In this document: piece after piece, positions 19,150 through 29,564 of the stretch | Layout: each line of letters starts with the position of its first letter | How positions within the stretch are numbered: position 1 is the first letter of the stretch | DNA from: Algicola sagamiensis DSM 14643 | GTDB lineage: Bacteria; Pseudomonadota; Gammaproteobacteria; Enterobacterales; Alteromonadaceae | Direction: 5' to 3' | Assembly (NCBI RefSeq): GCF_000374485.1 | Contig: NZ_KB894498.1 | Span: forward strand, 91,199-155,198 | DNA: 64,000 bases | Program-made: the position numbers and the translations under genes | The notes under the pieces: generated by a model | Told to the model about the DNA's origin: nothing | Database searches by the model: none | Seen by the model: only the letters and a program-made list of their open reading frames with translations

Positions 19150-19503
19150 TCAAGATTGGGAGCTAATCAACACTCTCGCTTCCGCTAAAGCTTGGATCAA
19201 TTGCTTCTCATAATCATCCATCAATGACTCCGCAACTTGAGGTTCTTCCTGCTTGAGCGCATTTTGCATTTCTTTTGCAGTCTCTCCCAATTGAGTGATC
19301 CCCAATGTTGAAGCAACACCTTTCATGGTATGAGCAACCTGTAGCGCATCTTGGTAGGATTGATTTTGGAAGTGCGCTCTCAATTGTGTCGCTGACTCTT
19401 CATATTGATTCACAAAAGTAGTCAATAACTGGATATAAAGACTTTGGCTGTTCGCAGCAAGTTGTATCCCTCTGTCTACATCAATGATAGGGGGCTGGCT
19501 CAT
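19150..19503 (-). CDS. Stand-alone histidine phosphotransfer (Hpt) protein
   Basis: A 117-residue four-helix Hpt domain with the phospho-acceptor H58 in AHTMKGVASTLGI. Such free Hpt proteins pass phosphate between a hybrid kinase and a response regulator. No kinase or regulator is adjacent, so the partners are unknown; a chemoreceptor precedes it and an oxidoreductase gene lies upstream on the same strand 164 bases away. Length is typical. Confidence 0.85.
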   Translation of the reverse strand: MSQPPIIDVDRGIQLAANSQSLYIQLLTTFVNQYEESATQLRAHFQNQSYQDALQVAHTMKGVASTLGITQLGETAKEMQNALKQEEPQVAESLMDDYEKQLIQALAEARVLISSQS

Positions 19504-19667
19504 AGTGACTTTCCTTCATACGATGATTAATTAGGCGCACTTGTTTGAGCATAGCCCATTATTAAAGAAGAGTACCTTGATCAGATCCGCATTATTTTAC
19601 CCAACCGAAAAATAAATACGAAATCAAACTCAAGGTAAATTTTGTGCCTACAGGCCTTGAAGAACCT

Positions 19668-20477
19668 TCATTGCTGCTGAAAATCCATCAATTGCTCGAA
19701 TGTACAGCAAGTATAATTGAAACCCGTCATGGTAATTCGATCACCTGATACACGCCGCCCTAGAGAAGTATCCGCCATCATAAACTCCGGCGGCTCTAGT
19801 TGCAGTAACATTGCTGATTTTGTATAAAACAATTTTCGAGTACATCTCAATGGTGACACTAAGTTAAATGTCCCTGAAAGCTCCGTTTGTATACAATGAA
19901 TGATTGCCTGGATCACATCATACTGATGAACCAGATTCACCGGATGTGCAGCACCTTTGAGTGCCCGCTTGCCTGCTAAAAACCGCCCAGGAACTCGGTC
20001 AGCACCAACCAAGCCCCCCAACCGGAGAATGGTCAGCCTCAGAAAGTTTTGTGCTTGAGTCAGTTGTTCTGCTTCATAGAGTATTGAAGATTTTTGTGAG
20101 CCGCATGGCAGTGTCGTCATTTCATCACAGTCTCCTTCTATTCCTTCATAAATTCCCGTTGAATTACAGAAGATCAGATGCGTTTTCTGTGAAAGTAATC
20201 GTTGGTACAGCGCCTTTAATTTCTCAATGTAGCGCGTACCTGTCGGCTCCTTTTTCAGCCCAGGTGGGATACAAACAACGATGACATCAAATGAAGATAA
20301 ATTCACGTGACAACTCGCATTTGGAAGGCATAACTGAAGCCCATTCAATGAAGTAGGCAGACTTTCTACACCCGCCTGCGTTGTTTTCGTCACTGTGACG
20401 GAAAACCCAAGTGCTGATAAATCTTCACCTAAAGGAAGACCTAACCAGCCACCACCAACAATTAAAATTGATTTCAT
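19668..20477 (-). CDS. NAD(P)-binding epimerase-like oxidoreductase
   Basis: A 269-residue Rossmann-fold protein of the extended short-chain dehydrogenase group, similar in outline to YeeZ-type proteins. The nucleotide loop is GGGWLGLPLG at residues 8-17. FCNSTGIYEG near residue 103 corresponds to the active-site strand, but the following Tyr-x3-Lys is not clear (ILYEAEQ near 133 has the Tyr without the Lys), so catalysis may be unusual. Substrate unknown. It is divergent from the chemoreceptor at 20584. Confidence 0.75.
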   Translation of the reverse strand: MKSILIVGGGWLGLPLGEDLSALGFSVTVTKTTQAGVESLPTSLNGLQLCLPNASCHVNLSSFDVIVVCIPPGLKKEPTGTRYIEKLKALYQRLLSQKTHLIFCNSTGIYEGIEGDCDEMTTLPCGSQKSSILYEAEQLTQAQNFLRLTILRLGGLVGADRVPGRFLAGKRALKGAAHPVNLVHQYDVIQAIIHCIQTELSGTFNLVSPLRCTRKLFYTKSAMLLQLEPPEFMMADTSLGRRVSGDRITMTGFNYTCCTFEQLMDFQQQ

Positions 20478-20583
20478 AATTTTTATACAATAATTTCAAT
20501 AAGATACACTTTATTGAGGTTTGCAATCCTTCATCAGCTATGGTTTGATGGAATTTTTGAACGAAATTCTCAGGGACACTTTG

Positions 20584-22617
20584 ATGAAAGCCGTATCCTC
20601 CTTAAGACGTAAAATTCTAATCAATGTTGGTGGTACTGTCTCTATTCTTTTACTCATCTGCGCTTTCTTTTTGATTCAATTGATTGCCTCTCAAAGCAGA
20701 GTTCGTGTGGACCTTGATGTCCGAACACTGATGAAGTCAGAAGCAGAAAGCGTAAAAAGTTACTTTACTCAATACGCAGCAATCGCACAAACTTACCTAA
20801 AAGCACCACAATTTCAGGCATGGTTTCAGCAACAAAATATACGCGGAAAAGATTACCATGCCTCGCCTGGCTACCAAGCAATTAATGCTACGTTTGTAAA
20901 AATATCTGAGCAAGATCCCAATATTTTATCTGCATTCTTTGCCAGTGCATTGACGGGAGAATACTTTCGAGAAAACGAGATCACTGGCGAACCAACACCA
21001 GATACACCAAACGCGTCTCCTTACGACGCGAGAACAAGAGCCTGGTATCAAGAAGCCACCCAATACACACATCCAACACTTGCACCTCCCTCTCCTGATC
21101 TCACGACAGGGATTATTTCCAGCGCACTGATGTTGCCTGTCAAAGACCGTTATGGGAAGTTGATTGGTATTGGCGGACTTGATTTGGATCTCAATCAAAT
21201 CGGACAACGAATTGATCGGATTCAATATCAAGGATATGGCTATACCATCCTCGTTGATCAGCATCAAAATATTGTTCACTTTCCACAAGAAATAGGCGTA
21301 CAGCTTGCAGAAAAACATGGACAATTGAATCAGCTGATACACACAAAAGGCATGGCTGGTTTTGAGAAACTCAATTTCGATCAGATATCTAAAGGTGAAA
21401 ACATATCGACTCAAAGTCCAACTGTGTCTATCAACGACATTCCCTATCAGGTTTTTACACAGCGCTTGCAACAAGAATTTCCAGAAATGAACTGGCAACT
21501 GGTTTTTCTATTACCACAATCGGTGATCCATGAACCAGTCTGGGATGCAACATGGGCCGCAATACTCACCTCATTCACAATTGTGATCGCTCTCCTCTCT
21601 GTGATGACATTGGGAACACGAAAGGTCACACGGCCTATTCACCACCTCCGTGCTGCAATGCGAAATGTTGCCCAAGGGGAAGGCGACTTAACACAAAGTA
21701 TCGATATTCATTCCCGAGATGAAGTCGGCGCTCTCGCTGAATATTTTAATCAATTTGTGCAAAAGCTAAGACAAGTTCTGATACACGTTGCTGAGCAATC
21801 CCATAAAGTCACCTCATCTTCCGGCACACTCGACCAACTTTCCACTGCTACTTCTAGAGAAATTCAAGACCAGAAGACACAGTTGGAGAGTGTGACCACG
21901 GCTGTCGCAGAAATGACATCAACGATTCAAGAGATATCATTGAACGCACATCAAGCCAGTCATGCAGCAGATGACGCCGAATCTCAAACACAATCCGGAT
22001 TTGTGCGTTCAGAAAATGCAATGCAGCAGATGATCCAGTTAGAGGGTTCCATGGCGCAGGCAGCCACAGTCGTTGCTGGATTAGAAAAAGAGTCAGAGAA
22101 TATTGGTGCTGTTGTAGATGTTATTAACACAATTGCTGATCAAACAAATCTGCTCGCCCTCAATGCAGCAATTGAGGCAGCCAGAGCCGGTGAACAAGGC
22201 CGTGGCTTTGCTGTTGTCGCTGGTGAAGTCAGAGAATTAGCCAGCAGGACACAAGAATCAACAAATGATATCCGTCAAATGATTGAGCAACTTCGATGTA
22301 TCTCAAAAGAAGCTTCCGAAGTCATGTTAGAAGGCCAAACACTCACACATGAAGGCGTTCAACTGACCCAAAACGTACAATCATCACTTCAGGCGATCAA
22401 TGCAGCAATTACAACTGTGAAAGAGCAGAACCATCAGATTGCAGTTGCAACAGAACAACAAAGTGTCGTTGCAGAGTCAATCAATGAGTCTCTCCATGCG
22501 ATCCAGGATCACGTCGAGAATACGACACAACGCTCACGAGCTCTTGAAACTGAGTCAAAGAAAATGCATGAAACCTCGCACGAGTTACATGCACTTCTCA
22601 TGCAATTTAAAACATAA
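20584..22617 (+). CDS. Methyl-accepting chemotaxis protein with dCache-like sensor
   Basis: From the ATG at 20584 (AGGGA seven to eight bases upstream) it has 677 residues; the frame opens at a TTG at 20521, which looks like leader. TM1 lies near residues 10-32, a large periplasmic double-Cache-type domain follows to about 325 ([11 protein letters not shown] and [10 protein letters not shown] are typical of dCache), then TM2, HAMP with EGDLTQ, and the signalling tip [20 protein letters not shown] near residue 515. dCache receptors usually sense amino acids or organic acids; the ligand here is unknown. Confidence 0.92.
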   Translation: MKAVSSLRRKILINVGGTVSILLLICAFFLIQLIASQSRVRVDLDVRTLMKSEAESVKSYFTQYAAIAQTYLKAPQFQAWFQQQNIRGKDYHASPGYQAINATFVKISEQDPNILSAFFASALTGEYFRENEITGEPTPDTPNASPYDARTRAWYQEATQYTHPTLAPPSPDLTTGIISSALMLPVKDRYGKLIGIGGLDLDLNQIGQRIDRIQYQGYGYTILVDQHQNIVHFPQEIGVQLAEKHGQLNQLIHTKGMAGFEKLNFDQISKGENISTQSPTVSINDIPYQVFTQRLQQEFPEMNWQLVFLLPQSVIHEPVWDATWAAILTSFTIVIALLSVMTLGTRKVTRPIHHLRAAMRNVAQGEGDLTQSIDIHSRDEVGALAEYFNQFVQKLRQVLIHVAEQSHKVTSSSGTLDQLSTATSREIQDQKTQLESVTTAVAEMTSTIQEISLNAHQASHAADDAESQTQSGFVRSENAMQQMIQLEGSMAQAATVVAGLEKESENIGAVVDVINTIADQTNLLALNAAIEAARAGEQGRGFAVVAGEVRELASRTQESTNDIRQMIEQLRCISKEASEVMLEGQTLTHEGVQLTQNVQSSLQAINAAITTVKEQNHQIAVATEQQSVVAESINESLHAIQDHVENTTQRSRALETESKKMHETSHELHALLMQFKT

Positions 22618-22713
22618 ACGGATAGAGAGCTTGTTGACCACACTTGTTGGTCACAGAAGAACTGTCCGGCCTTTAGTAAGCATGATGTCTATACAAGGTC
22701 AATTCATATGAAG

Positions 22714-22737
22714 AGGGACAATCATGTCCCTTTTTTT
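22714..22737 (+). terminator. Rho-independent terminator
   Basis: Stem AGGGACA / TGTCCCT with the loop ATCA and seven T. It follows the chemoreceptor gene by about 97 bases and precedes the AsmA-like gene. Confidence 0.88.
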
Positions 22738-22805
22738 CCATCTTGCTAATTTGTTGCAAATTCTGCCATCATACAAAGAAACAACAATGTGCACTGACCT
22801 TTTTT

Positions 22806-24710
22806 ATGCTATCCGACACAATCAAAAAATTCATCAAACAAGCTTTACTTGGCCTTCTCGTCCTCTTCATTGCGCTCTTTTTTGTCTTTAATTTAAACTT
22901 TTTCCAAGGCAGTATCAGCCGTTCATTATCTAAAGATACTGGATTCAATATCACCATGGACGAGATTGACTTTGTACTCTACCAACCGAATAAGCTAACA
23001 ATCAAAGGCCTCCATGTACAGCATAAGAAGAATAAAAACCAAAGGTTAAACATTGGTTCTATCCAAGTGAATTTCTCCTTTTGGGATATGCTTTTTCGTG
23101 AGGCCAATATCGAAAACTTACAAATCCAAAAGGTGGAGGTCAACTGGGACACCTCAACGGATCCTAAAGAGTCATCAAAAGAAAAGTCCCCGAAGACAAA
23201 TGAATCAGAATCAAGAAACTCTGGCCTCAAGGCGCTTCATTTGGCAAACACAAATATTGCGCCGGTCAATCTCGTCATAAAGTCACCCAATGGCTATATC
23301 GAAGCGGTCAATTTTCAGCTGGAAGGTAAACAAATAGACCTGATCCAAGACGGCCGTTTTTCTCTTGAGAAAGTTTTCGCGGAGCTTCAGCTCTCTTTGG
23401 AAAAACTGGATACACCTCAACTCAAAGCAACCAATACTGAAGCCGGAATCCGAGTTGCTGCTGGAAAAGTCATTTTGGAGCCTTTGAAATCCAGCATATT
23501 CAATGGACTTGTTGAAGTGTCTGGGGAAATTGATCTTCTAAAAGGGAACAGCGTTCACTTACAAAAAGTACTGCTACAAAATCTCCAACTGGATACAAAT
23601 CAATTCCAGAAAAATCAGGAAAAACCTAACAACAAATCAACTGAACAGACTGAATCAAGTCAACTCCCCATCGCGGCACTCAGTATTGGCCAGTGCAACG
23701 GTCAAAATATCACTGTGAAGGCAGGCTCTCCTGAGCAACCGATCCAGCTCAACGCATTGCAATGGCAAACAGAAAATATTCAGGTGATCAAGAATCATCA
23801 GCTTCTTGTCGGTGATAAAGCTGCAGATTTCCAAATCAAAGGTCACATGGAATGGTCAGATGGGACGATTGGCGCTTTAACGATGCAGCAAGGGGCTTTT
23901 GATTTTCAGGCCCATCTTGGCCAAGTTGTATTGAAGAATATGTCTTTTGAAGCAGGCAACAGTAAGCTGGCAGGTGCAGGAAGTATCGATCTGAATGCTC
24001 CTGAGATCCCACTCACATTACACATTTCTCAAAGCCAGTTTGACCTAGCAGAAATTATTCCAAAATTTTCAAATAGCGATCATATCACACAAGGTATTTT
24101 GCAAGTTAAAGGAGAGATTTTTACTCCTCTCATTGTGAATGACCCGAATGATTATATAGGCCTGTCAGCGGTTGACTTGGGTATACATGGCGAAGATTGG
24201 AAACTCAATCATATTGATCTGAATAATATCATTCAGGGATATCAAGAGAGTCAGCAAACCAGCTTACTGGATGTTGGTGGATTTTTGTTAACTGGACCTG
24301 TGGGCATCATCGCAAGTCAGTTTGTCGAGCTCGGCAAAGGTGCATTAACCGCTGGAGGAACGACGGAACTCAAACAACTTTCCTCAAAAATTCATATGAA
24401 AGATGGCTCAGCCACACTCAATCAGACGGCCTTCAGTACCGATAAATATCGGATGGCACTCCAAGGTGGCTTAAATATCAAAGCACAGGAATTTGCAGGA
24501 TTTTCCGTCCACCTCCTCAACCCCAAAGGATGCTCTGTATTGGAGCAACGCCTCAGCGGGCCATTTACAGCACCAGCAAGTGCAATAACAGATACGCTGA
24601 TAGGCACGGTCCTCAATCCCCTCGCAGAGATTGGCGACACGTTAACCGGCCTTGTGAAAGATTGTGAGCCTATCTATCAAGGCGAAGTAACACACCCCAA
24701 GCAGGGTTAG
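22806..24710 (+). CDS. AsmA-family envelope protein
   Basis: A 634-residue protein with one N-terminal membrane anchor (about 10-30) and a long beta-rich periplasmic domain, characteristic of AsmA-like bridge proteins thought to carry or manage lipids between membranes. Repeated beta segments such as LNIGSIQVNFSFWDMLF and NLQIQKVEVNW fit. The frame opens at a TTG at 22743; the ATG at 22806 is preferred because the membrane anchor follows at once, although its ribosome site is poor. No operon partner. Confidence 0.75.
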   Translation: MLSDTIKKFIKQALLGLLVLFIALFFVFNLNFFQGSISRSLSKDTGFNITMDEIDFVLYQPNKLTIKGLHVQHKKNKNQRLNIGSIQVNFSFWDMLFREANIENLQIQKVEVNWDTSTDPKESSKEKSPKTNESESRNSGLKALHLANTNIAPVNLVIKSPNGYIEAVNFQLEGKQIDLIQDGRFSLEKVFAELQLSLEKLDTPQLKATNTEAGIRVAAGKVILEPLKSSIFNGLVEVSGEIDLLKGNSVHLQKVLLQNLQLDTNQFQKNQEKPNNKSTEQTESSQLPIAALSIGQCNGQNITVKAGSPEQPIQLNALQWQTENIQVIKNHQLLVGDKAADFQIKGHMEWSDGTIGALTMQQGAFDFQAHLGQVVLKNMSFEAGNSKLAGAGSIDLNAPEIPLTLHISQSQFDLAEIIPKFSNSDHITQGILQVKGEIFTPLIVNDPNDYIGLSAVDLGIHGEDWKLNHIDLNNIIQGYQESQQTSLLDVGGFLLTGPVGIIASQFVELGKGALTAGGTTELKQLSSKIHMKDGSATLNQTAFSTDKYRMALQGGLNIKAQEFAGFSVHLLNPKGCSVLEQRLSGPFTAPASAITDTLIGTVLNPLAEIGDTLTGLVKDCEPIYQGEVTHPKQG

Positions 24711-24816
24711 CTTTTTTCAAACTGGTTTTGATGAATATATGTTTTGATGAGTGTATGTATTGATAAGTATTGGCTTTGGTGAAAATAGATTTTAAGGACG
24801 AAAACATAAAAAGTGT

Positions 24817-24849
24817 ATTGTCAGTCACGCCGCTAAAGTGACTGACAAT
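24817..24849 (-). terminator. Perfect 12-bp hairpin, probable terminator of the GNAT-thioesterase gene
   Basis: ATTGTCAGTCAC pairs perfectly with GTGACTGACAAT around a nine-base loop. On the minus strand it is followed by ACACTTTTTA, a modest T tract. It lies 25 bases after the stop of the minus-strand gene. Confidence 0.6.
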
Positions 24850-24874
24850 GTAAAGACCTTTGAAAAGGGTTTCA

Positions 24875-25804
24875 TTATGGCTTTATCACCGCGTAGGTTC
24901 CCACAAACTGAGCACAAACCTTCTCCTCATCCAATATCTGGACTTGAAGTTTAAGCAATGTCTTTTGTTTTCCTTTTAACTTTTCCAGCTGGTTCTGCAA
25001 GTCTGGACTCCATTGTACACGTGCGTTCGGCTTGCTTTGAATTGGCTGCTTATAACGAATATTTGCATCCACCAAAACGATTTCGCCTCCCAAGTCCAAA
25101 GCTCTCAATTGAAGGTGGATCATCCCCCAGCCTGTTAAAGTTGCTAAAGAATAAATTGAGCCAGCAAACATCGAGCCGTGTAAATTGATATTCGGTGGAA
25201 ATGCCGCGCAGGTCTGAAACTCGTCACCTGTATACTGTTTGACACGTATCCCCATGGCTTTCGACAGAGGAATTGTTTCGTACCATGCGTTTTCAAGCTC
25301 AGTACACCATTTAGGTTGAAAGCGAATACGCGCTGTTTCTGTGAGTGTTTTTCGCATTTGTTGGTGCTTTAGCTGTCCAAATAATGTCGGTGCTTCACCA
25401 ATTTCCTCATAGCCAAACCGTTTATAGAAAGGAATAGATGAATCACGTGCATTGATCACCAGATGTTGAACGCTCTGTTCTTTAGCAATTTCTTCCAAAC
25501 GCCGAATCAACAAAGTTCCAACGCCTTGATATCGACTATTTCGGCTAACTGCCATAAAACAAAGCTGTCCTTCTTCAATACTATTGTGGTGTAGACGTCC
25601 AATCGCGACAACCTGGCCGATGTTATCTCGGATCATGACATGATGACTCACAGCATCATATTCATCACACTCAGAGCCCAATGGTTTACCCCATGGTTTG
25701 CGAAACTGCTCCCAGCGAAAATGGTAATACTGTGCAAACTCTTCTTCAGTCGCAGGCGTCACAATCGAGTAAGAAATCCCTGCAATGATTTTTTCATCCA
25801 TCAT
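24875..25804 (-). CDS. GNAT acetyltransferase-hotdog thioesterase fusion (YiiD/MadA-like)
   Basis: The N-terminal GNAT domain (about 10-140; SRYQGVGTLLIRRLEE is the acetyl-CoA loop) is fused to a hotdog-fold YiiD-type thioesterase domain (about 165-309; NLHGSMFAGSIYSLATLTGW). In E. coli the same architecture, YiiD, has been reported to act as a malonyl-ACP decarboxylase that starts fatty acid synthesis, so a similar role is inferred. The start at 25804 (309 residues) follows AGGAG by ten bases; the frame opens at a TTG at 25846. Confidence 0.82.
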   Translation of the reverse strand: MMDEKIIAGISYSIVTPATEEEFAQYYHFRWEQFRKPWGKPLGSECDEYDAVSHHVMIRDNIGQVVAIGRLHHNSIEEGQLCFMAVSRNSRYQGVGTLLIRRLEEIAKEQSVQHLVINARDSSIPFYKRFGYEEIGEAPTLFGQLKHQQMRKTLTETARIRFQPKWCTELENAWYETIPLSKAMGIRVKQYTGDEFQTCAAFPPNINLHGSMFAGSIYSLATLTGWGMIHLQLRALDLGGEIVLVDANIRYKQPIQSKPNARVQWSPDLQNQLEKLKGKQKTLLKLQVQILDEEKVCAQFVGTYAVIKP

Positions 25805-25920
25805 TTTATGCATACTCCTATTGGGTTTTGATGCATTTTTCTTCAATATTTATGGATATTCAAGTCCAGCGACTTTCTTATTTCTCATTCAGTGGCAATT
25901 CTTTCTTACAACCAATGTAT

Positions 25921-25950
25921 TTTTTCTTCTTCGATTTTGAAGAGGAAAAA
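25921..25950. repeat. 12-bp AT-rich hairpin in a divergent promoter region
   Basis: TTTTTCTTCTTC pairs with GAAGAGGAAAAA (one G-T pair) around GATTTT. It sits between two divergent genes, 50 bases before the Hpt/HD-GYP gene, where it could affect its leader. Confidence 0.5.
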
Positions 25951-26002
25951 TAGAAAATCCTGAATATACTGAATAAAAATCGTTCATTTTCGAGCCAACC
26001 AC

Positions 26003-27082
26003 ATGAGTGACAATGTATTTGAAGATTTCCAGGCACTCGATGAAGAGATTTTAACTGACTTCTTTGCTTCCATTGAGGAAAACAAAGATACAATTGAAGA
26101 TATGGTTGAATCCATTGAACAAGTTGGCTTATCTGATGAAAAATTTATCGAGATTTTTCGTCATCTTCACTCATTTAAAGGGAATTTAAACGTTTGTTTC
26201 CTCGATCCACTCGTCCCCGTTATTCATCATTTAGAGTCCATTATGCGGAGAGTGAGAGATAAAGAACTTCCTTATAATCTCTCATTCGGAACACTCGTAT
26301 TGGATACAGTTGAAAATGTTTATAACTTCATGTGTAGCATCAGCAAAAAGCAAGAAGTGGACATGAATAATATTGGTGAGTGGGTGAACGTCTTACTTCA
26401 CTTAGAAAGGTGCACATCAGATAATTTTGAAGCTGAATGCTTAAAAATGAACGGTCAAGAAGCGCCACAAGTCGATCATGAGCACGATGAGTCCGATTCT
26501 CCTGAGATTTTCCAGCTCTTTAGTACCTTTGCCAGTCTGATCGATAAGCTTGGTCATTTCAAACACGCCCACAGCCGCCGCCAGGCAAAACTTGCACTGG
26601 CGATGAACCTTCAACTCAATAAACCCTGTGATGACACGCAGCTCCTTGCCGCTGTCTACATGCATAATTTTGGTATGGCGTTTATCCCGCACGAGTTCTT
26701 TGACGCTTCTGGGAACACAAGTGACAGGCAGCAGTTAGTACAACGAGCATTAGACACCACTTTAAAATTGATGAATTTATTTCCTGAGTGGGCTGAAGCG
26801 ACGAAAATGATTGAGCAACATATGGAGAACTTCGACGGTACAGGCTACCCCAATCATTTGGAAGGCGATAATATTCATATTGGTTCTAAAATGATCGCCA
26901 TCTTGGATAAGTTTTTATCCCAAACTCATGCGGTTGAACAGCAACATCGACGTAAAACTTTATTCTCTGCGGTATCAGAAATCAATCAACTTCAAGGCTC
27001 TCATTTTGACCCAGAAATTGTCGAAGTATTTAATGCGGTCGTTCGTGAAGCGATTTCTAACAAAGATAACTTATTTGAGTAA
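26003..27082 (+). CDS. Hpt domain fused to a degenerate HD-GYP domain
   Basis: Residues 1-110 form an Hpt domain with a phospho-acceptor candidate H56 in HLHSFKGN. Residues 175-350 are HD-GYP-like: H190 in HAHSRRQ, then H221-N222 where active enzymes have HD, and DGTGYP at 278-283. The histidine expected before the GYP block is missing (RALDTTLKLM), and the usual HH becomes Q272-H273. Most metal ligands are therefore gone and c-di-GMP hydrolysis is unlikely; a scaffold or signal-binding role is inferred. HD-GYP domains normally carry a receiver domain rather than Hpt. Confidence 0.8.
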   Translation: MSDNVFEDFQALDEEILTDFFASIEENKDTIEDMVESIEQVGLSDEKFIEIFRHLHSFKGNLNVCFLDPLVPVIHHLESIMRRVRDKELPYNLSFGTLVLDTVENVYNFMCSISKKQEVDMNNIGEWVNVLLHLERCTSDNFEAECLKMNGQEAPQVDHEHDESDSPEIFQLFSTFASLIDKLGHFKHAHSRRQAKLALAMNLQLNKPCDDTQLLAAVYMHNFGMAFIPHEFFDASGNTSDRQQLVQRALDTTLKLMNLFPEWAEATKMIEQHMENFDGTGYPNHLEGDNIHIGSKMIAILDKFLSQTHAVEQQHRRKTLFSAVSEINQLQGSHFDPEIVEVFNAVVREAISNKDNLFE

Positions 27083-27104
27083 ATCCGTGGTGAAGTGAAG
27101 TAAC

Positions 27105-27134
27105 GGTGAACGTCGTGCTTTATCGGCGTTCACC
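27105..27134. terminator. Hairpin between convergent genes
   Basis: GGTGAACG / CGTTCACC with a 14-base loop between the HD-GYP gene and aceA. It has no T tract on either strand, so a terminator role is uncertain. Confidence 0.35.
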
Positions 27135-27182
27135 ATCCAAACGCATGTAGTTTTAAGCAATTAGGCAATGTGTATGGTGCCG

Positions 27183-28502
27183 TTAAAATTGCTCTTCTTC
27201 TGTAGAGCCTGCAAGTGCAGTGACAGAGGACTCTCCTTGCTGGATAACATTCGTGACTTGATCAAAATACCCCGTTCCCACTTCTTGTTGATGTGCGACA
27301 AATGTATAACCACGCTGTGCACTTTGGAACTCTTCATCCTGTAGCTTTACATAGGCAGTCATATCATTTCGTGCATAATCGTAGGCCAGATCGAACATGT
27401 TGTACCACATGTTATGGACGCCCGCGAGCGTAATGAACTGGAACTTATACCCCATCGCAGCGAGTTCTCTTTGGAATTTCGCAATCGTCTGATCATCGAG
27501 ATTCTTGCGCCAATTGAATGAAGGCGAACAGTTATAAGCAAGTAGTTTTTCCGGGAACTCCCGTCGAACTGCTTCCGCAAATCGCTTCGCTTCGTCCAAA
27601 TCCGGTTTCGCAGTTTCACACCAGAGTAAATCCGCATACGGTGCATAAGCCAAACCACGTGAGATTGCCTGTTCAATCCCCGCTCGTGTTCGATAAAACC
27701 CTTCAGCAGTCCGCTCACCAATACAAAATGGGTGATCGTATTCATCAATATCAGATGTCAACAAATCCGCAGCATTCGCATCTGTTCTGGCAACAAGAAT
27801 CGTTTCTGTGCCCATCACATCAGCTGCAAGACGCGCTGAAATTAACTTTTGCACAGCTTCTTGCGTTGGAACAAGCACCTTCCCGCCCATATGACCGCAT
27901 TTTTTTACCGAAGCCAACTGATCTTCAAAGTGAACACCTGCTGCGCCTGCTCGGATCATCGCTTGCATCAGCTCATACGCATTGAGTACGCCGCCAAATC
28001 CAGCTTCAGCATCTGCCACAATCGGCGCAAAGTAATCGATAAAATCAGGATGAGAAGGATCAATCCCTTTTGAAGACTGGATTTGATCAGCGCGTAAGAA
28101 TGCATTGTTGATCCGTTCGACCACTTTCGGCACGGAATCTACGGGATAGAGAGATTGGTCTGGATACATCGACATCGCAGAGTTATTATCTGCCGCGACC
28201 TGCCAACCAGAAAGGTAAATCGCCTGTAAGCCAGCTTTGACTTGTTGCACTGCCTGTCCCCCCGTCAAGGCTCCTAATGCATTTACATACTCCTTACCAA
28301 ATTTCTCTATCGCACCTCCACTGACCAATTGCCAGAGTTTCTCAGCTCCGCGTTGTGCCAATGTATGCTCTATTTTTATGGAGCCTCGCAAACGAATGAC
28401 TTCCTCAGCTGTATACGTTCTTTTTATCCCCTTCCAGCGAGGGTTTTCCAGCCAGTCTGTCTGTAAACGATTGATTTCATTTGTTGAATTATATGCAGCC
28501 AT
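27183..28502 (-). CDS. aceA: Isocitrate lyase
   Basis: It splits isocitrate into glyoxylate and succinate, the first glyoxylate-shunt step, allowing growth on acetate or fatty acids. The catalytic loop [14 protein letters not shown] and the substrate motif [10 protein letters not shown] are present. The frame opens at 28613, but the ATG at 28502, preceded by GGAAAG, gives the family N-terminus and 439 residues. A LysR regulator is divergent and malate synthase lies just beyond it. Confidence 0.95.
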   Translation of the reverse strand: MAAYNSTNEINRLQTDWLENPRWKGIKRTYTAEEVIRLRGSIKIEHTLAQRGAEKLWQLVSGGAIEKFGKEYVNALGALTGGQAVQQVKAGLQAIYLSGWQVAADNNSAMSMYPDQSLYPVDSVPKVVERINNAFLRADQIQSSKGIDPSHPDFIDYFAPIVADAEAGFGGVLNAYELMQAMIRAGAAGVHFEDQLASVKKCGHMGGKVLVPTQEAVQKLISARLAADVMGTETILVARTDANAADLLTSDIDEYDHPFCIGERTAEGFYRTRAGIEQAISRGLAYAPYADLLWCETAKPDLDEAKRFAEAVRREFPEKLLAYNCSPSFNWRKNLDDQTIAKFQRELAAMGYKFQFITLAGVHNMWYNMFDLAYDYARNDMTAYVKLQDEEFQSAQRGYTFVAHQQEVGTGYFDQVTNVIQQGESSVTALAGSTEEEQF

Positions 28503-28527
28503 CTTTCTTTCCTTATATTTCGTGCGG

Positions 28528-28551
28528 TTTTCCAAAGTGTAGGGAAGCCTG
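28528..28551. promoter_or_regulatory. Imperfect dyad in the aceA-lysR intergenic region
   Basis: GGTTTTCC and GGGAAGCC form an inverted repeat (six of eight pairs) around an eight-base spacer. Position between divergent genes fits a LysR operator but no binding consensus is known for this protein. Confidence 0.3.
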
Positions 28552-28578
28552 ATATAATTCATCCAATTTATAATTTTG

Positions 28579-29538
28579 ATGTCCAGCATTAATCCTATGA
28601 ATATAAATAACATCGACCTTAACCTACTTGTTTATCTGGACGTACTGCTTCGAGAACAAAATGTCACTCGAGCAGCGAATCGGCTCAATATCACGCAACC
28701 CGCAATGAGCAATGGCTTAAAGCGATTACGAGATTTGCTCAGTGACCCAATTCTTGTACGAACATCCGAAGGGATGGTGCCGACAGAAAGAGCCAAAGAG
28801 TTAAAGCCAATTATCCGTGGCGTTTTGCTCACACTGGAAGAAACACTGCAACCGAATAAAGAATTTGAACCCGATAGCAGTCATCGTGTCTTTCGTATCA
28901 TGGCCAGTGACTATGCAGCATCAACATTGATCCCACCATTACTTCAACTTCTTCACGAACAAGCGCCAAATACCACCCTGGACATCATGACCCCTTCCGA
29001 TGTGTCCTTCCATGATGTTGAAAATGGCAAGGTCGATATGGCAATTAATCGCTTTGAAGAATTACCACAGTCCTTTCATCAAAAAACACTTTGGCGAGAT
29101 AGCTTTGCCTGCCTCGTTCGCAGCAGCCATCCTATCTTGGAGAACTTCAACCTTGATACTTACTTAAAAGGAAAACATATCTGGGTGAGTAAAACAGGGT
29201 TTGGTGTCGGCGTCGGCATGAACCCGGCGGATATTCAGAAACTTGGCTGGGTCGATGAGGCACTTGCAAATCTAGGAAAACAACGTGATATCCAAGTGTT
29301 TACCCGCAATTATCATGTTGCAATGCAACTAGCTAAACAACAGGACCTGATTGCAACCTTGCCTTATCGTGCAGCACGTTTATATGAGACTGATGAGCAA
29401 ATCAAAATTCTTGACCCGCCATTCGCAATTCCAACGATGGAGTTAAAAATGATCTGGTCACCTCTACTGCATCAAGATGCCAGTCATATTTGGTTGAGAA
29501 AGCTGATCACTCAAACCGCGGAACATATCGCGGCCTGA
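28579..29538 (+). CDS. LysR-family regulator, probably of the glyoxylate shunt
   Basis: 319 residues from the ATG at 28579; the ATG at 28597 (313 residues) is nearly as likely and neither has a clear ribosome site. The N-terminal winged helix ([20 protein letters not shown]) is followed by a type 2 periplasmic-binding-like effector domain. It is divergent from aceA with only about 75-95 bases between, and its stop is 26 bases from the end of the convergent aceB. Regulation of aceA and aceB is inferred from position; the effector is unknown. Enteric bacteria use IclR for this job. Confidence 0.85.
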   Translation: MSSINPMNINNIDLNLLVYLDVLLREQNVTRAANRLNITQPAMSNGLKRLRDLLSDPILVRTSEGMVPTERAKELKPIIRGVLLTLEETLQPNKEFEPDSSHRVFRIMASDYAASTLIPPLLQLLHEQAPNTTLDIMTPSDVSFHDVENGKVDMAINRFEELPQSFHQKTLWRDSFACLVRSSHPILENFNLDTYLKGKHIWVSKTGFGVGVGMNPADIQKLGWVDEALANLGKQRDIQVFTRNYHVAMQLAKQQDLIATLPYRAARLYETDEQIKILDPPFAIPTMELKMIWSPLLHQDASHIWLRKLITQTAEHIAA

Positions 29539-29564
29539 GTAAACTAAAGCAAGACAGTCGACAC

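Noticed and set aside
25878..26093. 71-codon minus-strand frame in the divergent region before the HD-GYP gene
   Set aside because: Overlaps the start of the real gene and reads through an AT-rich hairpin.
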